The notes: a model not told the origin generated them from the sequence alone. Counted from the stretch's first letter, positions 20,668-30,945 are shown. The stretch is 64,000 nt of DNA from Pectinophora gossypiella (GCF_024362695.1 NC_065423.1:6656848-6720847), one strand, 5' to 3'. Numbers and translations: made by a program.

Positions 20668-20785
20668 TTTTCGCAAGCTCTTTACTGAGTCTGATATCGC
20701 CGTGGGCTCCTTCCCGCGGCGGTCGTTGTCGACGCTCGCCAGCAAGATGTCCGCGGGCGGTGGCGCCGCCGCCGGCCCCGCGTAG
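20668..20785 (+). CDS. Rilpl: RILP-like protein, conserved terminal exon
   Basis: The split codon TT|T plus this exon reads FFRKLFTESDIAVGSFPRR, then SLSTLASKMSAGGGAAAGPA and stop TAG at 20783-20785. Joined to the previous exon this gives SGIRKFFRKLF, the hydrophobic/basic C-terminal motif I recall for insect Rilpl. The frame fits exactly: two bases from 14862 plus one here. The acceptor CCCGCAG at 20667 is strong. Low-complexity Gly/Ala coding just before the stop (GGCGGTGGCGCCGCCGCCGG) is a typical place for indels. The same bases are open in the +1 frame, which continues to 22220; see that entry. Confidence 0.75.
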
Positions 20786-22220
20786 GCACTCCCTGCCGCC
20801 GCCCGCTGCGCCCTCCAAGCCGCGCCGCTACTCCGACCACCGCAAACCACAAGCCTCCAAACTAGACCTCCGACAAGAACTGCTCAACCTCAACGATGAA
20901 GAAGTAACCAGCTGGCTCGGCGATGTCGACGAGAGAGACGAAGTCTACTACGGTAGGTTCGAACACGATATACCTGTGCAGAAGTCTATCTCCCTCGATC
21001 GAGGCATAGAAATATTCAACTACTTGCAAAACGTAGGGTCCGACTGGTCCGACAGCAGCGATGCTTCCTCGTGGACTGTGTACTCGGAAAGGGAAAGATT
21101 GATCGAACAGGACAGGAGCTTCGAAGATATCCCGGCTTCTCAAATGTTGAAAAGTCGACGGTCATCTTTCGATGTCGACGACAGTCTGACCCTGACAGGC
21201 AGCTACAGAAGCATCGACGAAGCCAGCGGCAGCGACTCGCCGCAGATTAAAAAACTACAACGAAACATCTCGTTCAGAATTTCTTTCGAAGATTTCAAGT
21301 CGGTAGAGGATTCCAATGAGAATTTAAACGCGAGCTATCGGAGAGTGAGGGTGCCATTGGACAGAAGCATATCTTTAGAGTCGGCAGACACGAATGAAAA
21401 TAAGGAGGGAAATAGATGTGTACGTCAAAGGAAATTTGGTATTCAATCGAATATAGAATACCACTTAAACTTGAGGAAAGAGGTCCTGAAACAGAACTGG
21501 TATAATTTCAAGAGCTGCGAAAACTTATCTGTTAAGAAAGTAAGCAAACACCGTCGCGGATCGGCTGATTACAAAACTGAGAATTCCTTAGGGTTCACTC
21601 TATTAAAAGATAGTTATAAAGCTGAATTTTCAAGTGGTAATATATCACCAGCTATAATCAAACTCAAAAAGAGTTTTTCATTTGTTAACTCACCTGAAAT
21701 CAGCCGAAACGCTCCCGTTATTACTGTAACGGACTTTGACAGTCCAAATAGTAGTATTGCCAAAAATGCGTCCACTTCCAATTTAGGAGTGAATACTTCC
21801 AGTTTAGTAACACAGACTTCCTATTTTGAAGGCAATCTTTTTACAGAACTAAAGGCTTTCGAATTGGTAGACGATACGTTAAATTTCTCAGTAACCACTT
21901 CCGAATCGGAAGTAGACGCTTCCAATTTAGGAGTAAATACTTCCGATTTATCAGTGCGATCTTCCAGTATAGTAGGAAGTTCTTCCAGTTTAGTAGATAT
22001 AAGTAGTACATGCAACTGTCGCATGTGTAGAGAAGGGGAAGATAGGACTCCGTTTTTGACTAGGAACTTAACAAAGATATTCATGAAGATAATTTCTAGG
22101 AGGAAGTTGATATGTTCGGATGAGAATAACAATCTGAACGAGGGTGAAATGTATAGCTGCGTGATGCAAGTTTTGAAACTGCTGTTCGGCCTTTGGTTAC
22201 GACATTTAGATCACAATTAA
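20678..22220 (+). CDS. Long serine-rich ORF overlapping Rilpl's last exon
   Basis: A frame one base off Rilpl is open from before 20577 to TAA at 22218-22220. Numbered from ATG 20577 (547 residues), about 1-70 look like a shadow (Arg/Pro-rich). From about 75 on, the protein looks real. It has an acidic helix LDLRQELLNLNDEEVTSWL (96-114), many basic-S-I/F-S-L/F sites, a repeated SNLGVNTS (401-408, 449-456), a Cys cluster CNCRMC (479-484) and a hydrophobic tail VMQVLKLLFGLWLRHL (529-544). I know no domain in it. ATG 20577 lies in the intron and is unlikely to be the start. A tandem acceptor CAAG at 20677 would join exon 14734-14862 directly to this frame, giving a long Rilpl isoform. A +1 frameshift, an indel or a separate gene are alternatives. 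Confidence 0.6.
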
Positions 22221-22519
22221 AGTAGTTGTAGTCGTTGTTAGCTTGTGAATATTTGTTGCTGTTGTTGAATCGTTAGACATTCCATGCCGCCATAATGTAT
22301 TGGCTAATAGAAAATGTGTCTAGGGTGTGGTTGGGTGATGGTCTTTCGAAATTATATTTAATTTAAGCTATTGATTCGTTGACGCATTTTCTATTGCACT
22401 AATAAGTTAAGGCTACTTTAAGGCTGCGATTTTGAAATTACCAAGCGTGCGTAGCGTGTTTTTGAACATTTATATAAAAACTGTATTTCTTGCTGACCAT
22501 GTCTTCTTATTTTCATTGT
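22221..22519. other. 3' flank of the long ORF
   Basis: Probably 3' UTR. I see no unambiguous AATAAA polyadenylation signal close by, only weak variants, so the transcript end is unknown. Confidence 0.4.
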
Positions 22520-22660
22520 GTACAGTCATGAGGAATCATGTACCTACTTTAGAACCCTGTCGCACTATCATATTTGACATTTTATGAGACTTACGGTTTA
22601 ATTTGTCAAAAAAGTTAATGTGACATGGTTTCAAAGTATAATTAGTACTCGTGACCGTAC
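22520..22660 (+). mobile_element. Fold-back family C, full copy
   Basis: GTACAGTCATGAGGA at the left and TACTCGTGACCGTAC at the right, with the standard core. Lies just downstream of the long ORF. Confidence 0.8.
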
Positions 22661-22985
22661 ATCGTTGCCTTGTCTTGATAACTACGTGAGCGTCTTATTG
22701 AAAAAATAACATTCTTATGTGAATTTCTTCAACAGAACCTCGATCTCTTTCATATAATTTCATTGATTTGTGGTTTCTTGTGGTTTGGTGGGTGGTGGAA
22801 ATTACCCTGTCCATTGCGAGGTCTTGTTAAAAAAACATATTCGAATGTGAATTTTCAAAAAAAAGTGCTTTCTACATTAAGTGACGTGTCTATGCTCATT
22901 TGCAAGTTTTGTAGTTTGAAAAAACGCAGCCAAGGACTTTCTGTCATGCTCTTCAATGAGAAAATTCCTCTTCATCTCTTGTACT

Positions 22986-23123
22986 GGGGGGTTGAAAAGG
23001 CCACATCGAAGCAATTCATCTAAAAAGCAATATTGCAATTTGACATTTGCGCATATAAAAGTGAGTGCGCAATGCATTGCTTTTTTTGATGAATTGCTTC
23101 GATGTGGCCATTTTAACCCCCCT
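22986..23123. mobile_element. Fold-back family B, complete copy
   Basis: GGGGGGTTGAAAAGGCCACA at the left and TGTGGCCATTTTAACCCCCC at the right. The central TTGACATTTGCGCATATAAA is as in 7491-7650. Overlapping ORFs 22877-23222 on both strands are by-products. Confidence 0.85.
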
Positions 23124-23337
23124 GGACTGTACAATTTTATTCTTAGGCTATGTACTCGTCATCTGTGCCACATGACAAGTGATTCGATACTGGTAATAGC
23201 CATGTCAATTTCCTACTTGTGAACTATGTATGATTATGATGCCAATGTTAGGAGACATTTCATCTAGATGATTTGTTAATGGAGTGATAGTTTTGTTGAA
23301 TGTCGAATATAAGTATTCATAGATTCTTACAATACAA
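23124..23337. other. No gene seen
   Basis: AT-rich spacer. Confidence 0.4.
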
Positions 23338-23462
23338 TACAATAAAAATACACTTTATTGCACCAAAATAAAAAGAAATATTTACAAAAAGACTGTTAAC
23401 TAAGTACATGGCAAACGGCGGCCTTATCGCTTAAAGCGATTTCTTCCAGACAACCATAAGGA
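23338..23462 (-). mobile_element. CR1-like LINE 3' end, minus
   Basis: On the minus strand: TTGTCTGGAAGAAATCGCTT, AAGGCCGCCG, then TGCAATAAAGTGTATTTTTATTG-type tail. Same 3' UTR family as 31441-31590, 36393-36497, 42150-42300, 51425-51510, 53583-53660 and 56262-56352. Confidence 0.75.
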
Positions 23463-23634
23463 GGATAGATGAAGCACCTCATCAACAGTGATGTGCCGTT
23501 TCGGGAATGTTCCCAAAACGACAGTAAAATTGCCCACAAGTTATGTAAAAAGAGCCTTAATACTTAGGCTTTAAGAAGATAGGGTCAGAGAATAAAAAGG
23601 ACAATTTGAAACAAAGCAGCCACTGTACTTATAT

Positions 23635-23943
23635 TCTTCTTCTTATCGGTTGTGAGTTGGAATACCAGCCTCATCAACCCTGGCGTCAGGGTTATTATTG
23701 AGCCGCCAAAGGCCCCTGACATGGGTCATGTAACGATTACTCAGTTACATCAGTAAGTAGCAACCGGGATGAACGGCTTAACGTGCCTTCTGAAGCACGG
23801 ATCACTTTACTTTCGGACAATCAGGTGATCGGCCTGTAATGTCCTAACCAAACTAGGGATCTCAAAGTGATTTTTGTGACATGTCCCCACAGGGATTCGA
23901 ACCCGGGGCCTCCGGATCCGGAACCACTGGACCACAGAGGCCG
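23635..23943 (-). mobile_element. SINE family S1, near full length, minus
   Basis: 3' end TTCTTCTTATCGGTTGTGAG, core GTGCCTTCTGAAGCACGGAT and a tRNA-like head with B box complement GGATTCGAACCC. About 20 bases of the head around the anticodon arm are missing. Confidence 0.82.
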
Positions 23944-23966
23944 TTTACTTACTATTAAAGAGTTTT

Positions 23967-24798
23967 ATACATTGTTTTAAGTTTACGCGGTTATTATCAT
24001 AATTAAAACACAATAACGGGTTCTTACCGCGTTTAAATGGGGATATGAGACTCCCGATATTTCGACACTGTTGCAAGTGCCATGATCACGGGATGACTGA
24101 TGAGATTGGAGTGGAGTAGGTAGATCCATAATTTTCTACGGGCAGACATATCTGTCTACCCTCTTTCTTTGCCGCTTGTTTATGTTTTTGATATCGGAAT
24201 GTTCGGAACCATCTGAACTCGCACCAAACTCACTACGACAAACCGCACTCACTGTGTCCTCACGTTTTTTCACCACATTAGGCCGTTTCAAGCTTTTTAC
24301 AACACCTACTACTGGATTCCACATGGTCGATAATTTGAACCCATCTTCCCTGTTGAAATTTTTATGTTTTCTGATTTCAATAGCCTCTTTTACGAGTCTG
24401 GGGATGTAATGACGTTCTGTCGATAATATTTGTGGATTGTTAAACTCGATCCAGTGGTTAGGGCCCGACTCCAGTACATGCTCAGCTATAGCAGATTTCT
24501 GCACGTCGTTTTTCTTCATGGGACTAATATGTTCTTTAATCCGGCAAGAAATAGACCGTTTTGTTTGTCCGATATACGAACTACCACAACTACAGTCTAT
24601 CTTGTATACGCCGGGGCTCTCAAACGGAAAACAGAGGGTAGACAGATATGTCTGCCCGTAGAAAATTATGGATCTACCTACTCCACTCCAATCTCATCAG
24701 TCATCCCGTGATCATGGCACTTGCAACAGTGTCGAAATATCGGGAGTCTCATATCCCCATTTAAACGCGGTAAGAACCCGTTATTACGTGTTTTAATT
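23967..24798 (-). mobile_element. Penelope-like element remnant, inverted ends, TSD
   Basis: Two inverted repeats of about 160 bases (left to about 24160, right from about 24640) share AACGGGTTCTTACCGCG, CGATATTTCGACACTGTTGC and AGACATATCTGTC. They flank a minus-strand endonuclease ORF. ATTAAAGAGTTTT is repeated at 23954-23966 and 24799-24811, a 13-bp target duplication. LTR-like repeats in direct or inverted order, often with partial copies, are known for Penelope-like elements. The reverse transcriptase is absent. Confidence 0.8.
24136..24636 (-). pseudogene. Penelope-like GIY-YIG endonuclease fragment
   Basis: The minus strand reads VYKIDCSCGSSYIGQTKRSI, then a basic stretch with KEHISP, and MKKNDVQKSAIAEHVLESGP followed by NHWIEFNNPQIL. 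It ends VDRYVCP with the stop TAG at 24136-24138. V-Y-K-I...S-Y-I-G-Q-T-K is the GIY-YIG core. The Cys pair CSC and the later AEH...NH...LSTERHYIPRLVKEAIEI block are typical of the Penelope-like class, in which this nuclease follows the reverse transcriptase. The first ATG (24519) lies inside the domain, so this is a truncated relic with no proper start. The last residues are encoded by the terminal repeat. Confidence 0.82.
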
Positions 24799-25044
24799 AT
24801 TAAAGAGTTTTTACAACAGGAATATTCCCACTTTGGAAACATTCCTGGAGACGTCACATCGCTGATCATGATGGTAATTAAAGCGTACTTTGTGTGTCAT
24901 TTAAATGTATTTTCAAATTAAACAAATGTTTTCAAGTATAATTCAGTAAAGGAAATGATACATAAGTAAGATGAGCTAAGTATAACTATCATAATATTCA
25001 TTCATTCTAATATATATTCGATATTACAACAGAACAGTCACCCT

Positions 25045-25210
25045 GATGTTTAATGAAAAAAAAATCATTTTTTTTAAACTATTAGTTACAAATACAAGTT
25101 TGAAATGGCAACACTGGTAGTTTTGGTACGTCGTCATAGCAGGCGAAAAGTGTTGCCATTTCAAGACTAATAAAAGTACTTAATAGTTTTAAAAAAATGT
25201 TTTTAGTGTG
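25045..25210. repeat. Palindromic element
   Basis: AAAATCATTTTTTTTAAACTATTAG...TTGAAATGGCAACACT (in pieces) is mirrored by AGTGTTGCCATTTCAAGAC...AATAGTTTTAAAAAAATG. Arms are about 55 bases with a short centre. No ORF. Confidence 0.65.
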
Positions 25211-26276
25211 GAGTGACTGACACATTATAGGGCTGTGTTTGTGGACGGTAAATTATCTTGTATAATAATAAATATTAAAGTATATTATATCACAATATTA
25301 TAATCGTGTAGGTCGAGAGAGAGAAACCGTTTTTTACTAAACTTAACATCTTTTCTTTTAACGCATGGTGGAATAAAACTGCCTTTGATTTATACAATGA
25401 AGATAATTGAAACTATGCTTCTAAGGAACAGGCATAAATGTTAATGAACGCAATATTGAGTGACAAAAATTGCATCAAAGTCAAAAAATCAAAGCGTAGT
25501 ATTATTTCACCAACTGCTGTAAATCATACGTTTGAATTCGAATTTTGTCATTATTATAAATGGTAGCGTGAGTGCCATTTAAAAATTAATTTGAAACACG
25601 CAGTTTTTTTTGTAATGGCAATGTTTGGACCAAATAACGTAAAGGACATATCCCTATTTAACTCGAAAGTTAAAAAAATGGTCTCGAAACGTTTAGAATC
25701 ACGTGTAACCTATAAGTTTGTTAAATGTTGTCATAAACACCATGAATTTTGGACCAAAACTGGATTAGAGCTGTAAGAAGAAAGAAAAGAAAATATATAA
25801 TTTATCTCACTTGTTTTACATTTGAACAGTTTATATGCGCCCAAACACTTGGCGCAGGCTATCAACAGGTTATCAACATTTTCATTTTTGAAAAACATTA
25901 ATATACTTTTAGCTATTTTCCAGATTTTTTTATTGTCCAAAAAATATGGTATTCATGGCTAACTTAAGTATTCATGTACAGACTATGTAACAATACTCAA
26001 AGCGAATACACAACAGGACAAACGAAAGTATACACATTTAAATTATTTGGTCTTGCAATATGGCCTAAATGTTTTATGAATATATCGACTGGATACTTTC
26101 ATCGTTGATTTGTATAAAGCTTTATTCATTTTAAAAGTATTCTAGTTACCAAATATGTCAGCCTAACGGTGAAATACATTTATTTAATTGAAGGATTTTT
26201 AGCACTTGACAATAAATATTTAACACTCTACTTTTGACATACTTTTGATGTGGTTACTTCCAATGCGGATAGATCA
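25211..26276. other. No gene seen
   Basis: AT-rich. Small frames at 25591-25776 (+) and 25731-25940 (-) have no recognisable domain or splice context. Confidence 0.4.
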
Positions 26277-26515
26277 ATATCGTCACTGGATAGGCAAAAT
26301 TACATAAACGCCAAAATATCCTAAAATAGCAGTCCATGTTATAATATGTATTGCTAGATATAGAGAATGAAAAACAATGTAAACTTACGTTCACGTCATC
26401 TAAGTTGGATAAACAGGTAAAAAGTTATGATAAAAAACGCAAAAATACTTTAAACTGCTTTTTCTTGATATTGCATTTTGTCGCTTACGTAATTTTGCCT
26501 TTTCAGTGACGATAT
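26277..26515. repeat. Palindromic element, ~240 bases
   Basis: Left ATATCGTCACTGGATAGGCA...AAATTACATAAACGCCAAAAT, right ATTTTGTCGCTTACGTAATT...CAGTGACGATAT. Arms are about 40-45 bases. No second copy was seen. Confidence 0.65.
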
Positions 26516-26672
26516 AATATGTATGTAGTTTTTAGAATACCGGTTTTTCAAAGATTATAGGATTCATTAATACATTACGCAAAGACTAAATAAGTAAATA
26601 GTTCAGAAAAGTATGTTTAGTCAGCGATTTTAGAGGAAACGAAGCATAGAATAAGGATAATAATTTATACAC

Positions 26673-27049
26673 AATGGTGTTCTGTCTAGTACACACAATC
26701 TAATTTTATTTTAAGTTATTTCTGTCATTTTCTTATCCACAGAAAAAGAAAGGGACGGGTTATCGACTGGCATAAAATTTGTGGAACACACGTGTCAATT
26801 ATAGGCAGATGCTTAAAAATTTTATAATCGCCAATAACCCGACAGAATTAAGTTTACACCACACGTGGAACGGTTTGCATATCAGCGAGATGCTTATTTA
26901 ATTCGACCGGTTATTCAATCTTACTCTCATTCATTTAAGAAAAAAAAAAGTTGTCAATCATCCGTCCCTTTCCTTTTCGGCGGATAAGAAAATGACGGGT
27001 ATAACTTAAAATAAAATTAGGAGATGTCTGCAGGAATCGGAGCCATCAT
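26673..27049. mobile_element. Fold-back family E, full copy
   Basis: The left arm contains CTGTCATTTTCTTATCCACA and AAAGAAAGGGACGGG. The right arm is the inverse, GTCCCTTTCCTTTTCGGCGG...AAATGACGGGTATAAC, ending TCTGCAGGAAT. Other copies: 44544-44680 (left arm only), 54305-54683 (full), 57938-58170. Confidence 0.75.
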
Positions 27050-27223
27050 TCAAGTAAATTATGCGCCAAATTGTATTATTATTATATGTCACGATGTTTA
27101 TTTTATCATTGTAAATTGCACAACTCCATGTAATTTATTAATATATACCTACATAATTAAAATTTCAATCTTTTTACCTTACATATATGTATTTACCTCT
27201 ATTAAATACAAAATCCTTAAAAG

Positions 27224-27402
27224 TATATGTCACCGTAAAATAGATTATAATCTATCTCGCGAGATTGTGAACTGTCGAAAAATTGTGAAACGTAATATAC
27301 TGCTTACAATTTAACGTATTATTATTCGTCAGATTATAATCAGAGATTCAAATCGATAGATTATAATCTAACGTTATTCACAATTTTACGGTGACATATA
27401 TA
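27224..27402. repeat. Palindromic element with AGATTATAATCT blocks
   Basis: Ends TATATGTCACCGTAAAAT and ATTTTACGGTGACATATA are inverse. Just inside each end lies the self-complementary 12-mer AGATTATAATCT, and a variant (AGATTATAATCA) lies in between. About 179 bases long. Confidence 0.75.
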
Positions 27403-28011
27403 AGTTAACCTTTTATTGCTAATTGGACGGAGTTTCATGTATTAAAGGAAGATGAATTTTCCAATGTCATTTTTATTTTTTTACTAGTCACAGTATTACT
27501 GGGTACTAGAAGTAGGACTAACAATTGATTAAAAATAAAAATGTAAACGTCAGACCCGAAATTGTAAAACAATCCTACTTTTAAGAAATATAATGCAAGT
27601 TATTTTAATTATTTTTAGGCATTCTGGACACGATCATTGTATTATATATTTTTCTAAAAATAACAAGCAGTAAATTCTTGGCCAGGTTTAATACCTATTT
27701 GTAAAAATACTTTATTTCTTTATGGGTATTTGGGAACACATTCTACGTAGATATAATTTTAACGACGAAACCAATTAATTATCGGATTATGTAACTCAAT
27801 TTGTTTTCACTTAGTGATGAAAGTCGTAAAACAATTGGTACCTAATATATTGTGTAGTATTTATAAGTTCAAAATAATTATATATCTGTTTGTATTAAGT
27901 TTATGTGCGTTTTATTTTAGTTTGTGTTACTCCTCTTATATAATTAATCAGGATTTTATTTTTATATATTCACGGCTAGATTTATGGAGGTCAATATGAT
28001 GCAAAAATATA
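27403..28011. other. No gene seen
   Basis: Very AT-rich. The frame 27814-27999 is hydrophobic only because of its T-rich composition. Confidence 0.4.
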
Positions 28012-28175
28012 TAATTATAATCTTTGGTCTTTTTGCAAATATCCAGTTCGAACTTTCGTAAATTTCCGATATACACACGACCTAACTGGATATTTGTAAA
28101 AAAAAAACAAAAGATTCTAAGGTTTTTCGTTCACTAGTGCAATTGACTTCCGGTGTTCGAAAACGTGTTATCGGT
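28012..28175. repeat. Short copy of the 19024-19897 element
   Basis: TTTGCAAATATCCAGTT and AACTGGATATTTGTAAA are inverted about 45 bases apart. AAAGATTCTAAGG and then ACTTCCGGTGTTCGAA follow, in the same order as at the right end of the 19-kb element. Confidence 0.6.
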
Positions 28176-28660
28176 CCAAGAAACATTAATACTTAATGCT
28201 TCGGATAGATGGCGCCGCGCCGGCGTCGGTTTACGATATAGACGGAAAAATTCGCATGGACAGGATGAGGACCCTTTTTTTTTCTTAAGGAAATGCGTTA
28301 CGCCCGTGGGACTCCCGGGTGTTCCTCCTTGACGCCGTGTGGCGGGGATACGGGAACGCAATTGCACACAACCGCGTCCTCGCCAGCGGATGCCCTTGCG
28401 GGGCTTGAGGACCCAGTGGTGCTTTGGTCAACTCGCTCGTCCCGGCGGCTTGACAGGAGCTGCGGATTCAAGACCCGTCTGAGCCACTTCTTTTTATTTA
28501 ATTTTCTATTTGTAATTTTATCAGGGCCTAACAAAGGCCTTAAAAATATATGATCTAACTCAACACCCGTAATCCGTATCGATATGATGTGGACCACGGA
28601 ATAAAAGAAAGAGATTGGAAAGGCCCTAACACGCATTTTGTATGAGAACTGCTGTCGCCG
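28176..28660. repeat. GC-rich retroelement-like block
   Basis: Clearly richer in G/C than its surroundings. ORFs exist on both strands (28293-28553 plus, 28298-28666 minus) but neither has a domain I recognise. 28300-28480 may be an old retroelement fragment. Confidence 0.35.
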
Positions 28661-29121
28661 GTTCAACCTCGCTCTCTTTTACTACTAACAAACATATAAC
28701 TACGATAGCTCTACTGCTTCTCAAATTCCATAGCCACTTTACCGGCAATGTATATTTTATGTTATATGTTGCAATTTTATCATTGCTTTTCGTAAGATAC
28801 TGCATCATCATCATCAATTTAAGAGCCACGCTCTTGTCGGTGTAGCATTTTCCATTCCAGTCTATCAAAGGCCAATTCCTTGACTTCCCTATATAAGACA
28901 CGACGATACAAGATACACGACGACGAGACAGACGGTATAAGATACTGCATACAAGAGTATTTTTTGATAAATAGCCGATCATACTAAGGTTTTCTACGTA
29001 AGGGCCTTATGGAAAAATCAGAATGTGATGTATTTCTTGTTAAATCAACGGGTAAAAATTTGTAGTCCCAGTTTTTACTAGCAATTAAAGTAGCGTATCC
29101 ATTTCTAAGTATTTTTTTAAC
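28661..29121. other. Spacer with a LINE tail scrap
   Basis: 28808-28870 is a minus-strand (GATGAT)n LINE tail (AATTTAAGAGCCACGCTCTT). No gene seen. Confidence 0.45.
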
Positions 29122-29446
29122 GGCCTCTGTGGTTCAGTGGTTGAGCGTTGGACTCACGATCCGGAGGCCCCAGGTTGAATCCCGGTGGGGACATATCACA
29201 AAAATCACTTTGTGATCCCTAGTTTGGTTAGGACATTACAGGCTAATCACCCGATTGTCGGAAAGTAAGATGATCAGTGCTTCGGAAGGCACGTTAAGGC
29301 ACGTTGGTCCCGGTTACTACTTACTGATGTAAGTAGATAGTCGTTACATGAGCCATGTCAGTGGCCGTTGGCGGCTCAATAGTAACCCTGACACCAGGGT
29401 TGATGAGGTTGGTATTCCACCTCACAACCCACACGATAAGAAGAAG
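29122..29446 (+). mobile_element. SINE family S1, full length
   Basis: tRNA-like head (TGGTTCAGTGG, GGTTGAATCCC), shared core and 3' end CTCACAACCCACACGATAAG. Confidence 0.88.
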
Positions 29447-30013
29447 TATGTTTTTTTGAAGATAAGTAATCACATGAGAAAGTGTTTTTTCAAAATGACT
29501 CACGAAGTTGCACTGTAAGGCGGCGATGTTCTTAGTTATTTTAAGTCTGATTATATGAACATCTTGTTCATGCAACAAACAAGTTTTTTTTTTTAATTTG
29601 AAATATGTTTGCGTGTGCCTACAATCTTTCTGATGGTAAGTAAATATGTGGCCTTAATGTAGTCAAGTTTTAATATTTTCGAGAACAATCTTTATTTATT
29701 AACTTTAAATATTTATTAAATATCAAAAATACCACTAATGTCGACCATAATATCATTTTAATTTAAATAATTAGAAGAACAAGTAACGATGCCGAGTACT
29801 AAAACAAGTTAAATAGGTAATTTACTGTCTGTCTGTTTATTAATTTACTGAATGTCTTATTTGAAGTTGGAATTTATGATGTGGTCCGTGAAATAATTAT
29901 CTTGTTTGGAACATTCATAGTAACATTAGTAGATAGATAGATGTTTGTAGAGATAAGCCATTTTAATATTTATGGGTGGGATAGTCTATCTAGCGCATTC
30001 TATGGTTGAATAA
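29447..30013. other. No gene seen
   Basis: AT-rich spacer. Confidence 0.4.
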
Positions 30014-30160
30014 TACAGGCTGTTAGTGACATCGTAACGAATACTGAAGGGGATGATTCAAACCATGATTCTGAGTTGATATTAAGTGGAATTTCCTGTC
30101 GGAAAACTCATGAAATTATTTGTTTTTTTTTTTAATTATTTTCCGTTCCATATTTTTGTC
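30014..30160 (+). mobile_element. Fold-back family A, left arm only
   Basis: Starts ACAGGCTGTTAGTGACATCG and continues to TTTTCCGTTCCATATTTTTG. The right arm is lost. Confidence 0.7.
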
Positions 30161-30654
30161 CCCTATCGATATAGTATATCGATTAGAACGAAAGAAATGA
30201 GGGATGTGTCTCTCGCATTGACACTGAAAGAGCTTAGCACGAAAGAACGTTACGTTTAAAAGGGAATTAGCATAGTATACATCAATGAGTATAACCAGAA
30301 AATGCCATCCGGTGAGGCCAATCCATTACGAGAGTTATTCACGTCAAAAAAATGTTCTAACCACTCAAGCTAACTTACCAAACAGTATTCATTTTTCGTA
30401 CGGACAGCAAATATATTATTATTGCTTAATCTTGATAATCACTTCCGAAAGATAAGCACAACTACTTACTTAACTTCAAAAGTGTTTTAACAAATTAAGA
30501 AAGTTCATTACAGACGGACAGAACATCTTGATAAAGTTGGTGTCAAACCAAACAGATAGTTGCCTAAGTAGGTAGGTACCTAAATTGCTGTCTTGAATAA
30601 CTCTTGTCATATTTTTAGGCCAAATATTAAAGAAGACAAATTTACGGCGTGAAT
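30161..30654. other. No gene seen
   Basis: Contains a short palindrome, CTATCGATATAGTATATCGATTAG, at about 30164-30187 (in two halves). No exon. Confidence 0.4.
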
Positions 30655-30765
30655 TATTTATTTATTTAATAGTTTATTGTACACAAAACAGGATATAAGC
30701 ACAAGACAGACAAACGGTTCAGCTTATTTCTAGTAGAAATCTCTTCCAGCAGACCGGGAAAGAGA
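30655..30765 (-). mobile_element. CR1-like LINE 3' tail, diverged, minus
   Basis: TAGTTTATTGTACACAAAAC then AGAAATCTCTTCCAGCAGAC, a decayed relative of 31441-31590. Confidence 0.55.
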
Positions 30766-30793
30766 TAAAAACTAAGAGAGGGTAGATAGGCGT

Positions 30794-30945
30794 GTACAGT
30801 CATGAGCAATTTAATGTACCCACTTTAGGACTCTGTCGCACTAACATATATGACATTTAGTGAGACTTACAGTTCAATTTGTCAAAAAAGTTAATGTGAC
30901 ATGGTACCAAAGTGTATACATATTTATTAATGCTCGTGACCGTAC
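30794..30945 (+). mobile_element. Fold-back family C, full copy
   Basis: GTACAGTCATGAGCA at the left, TGCTCGTGACCGTAC at the right. The best preserved copy in the window. Confidence 0.85.

Noticed and set aside
22877..23222. Two overlapping ORFs on opposite strands
   Set aside because: Both run through the arms of fold-back family B, and similar peptides recur at 7384-7599 and 48568-48753.
23984..24160. Hammerhead ribozyme in the Penelope-like terminal repeat
   Set aside because: Such ribozymes occur in this class and CTGATGAG is present near 24095, but I found no matching GAAA segment on the same strand in the right position, so the core is incomplete.
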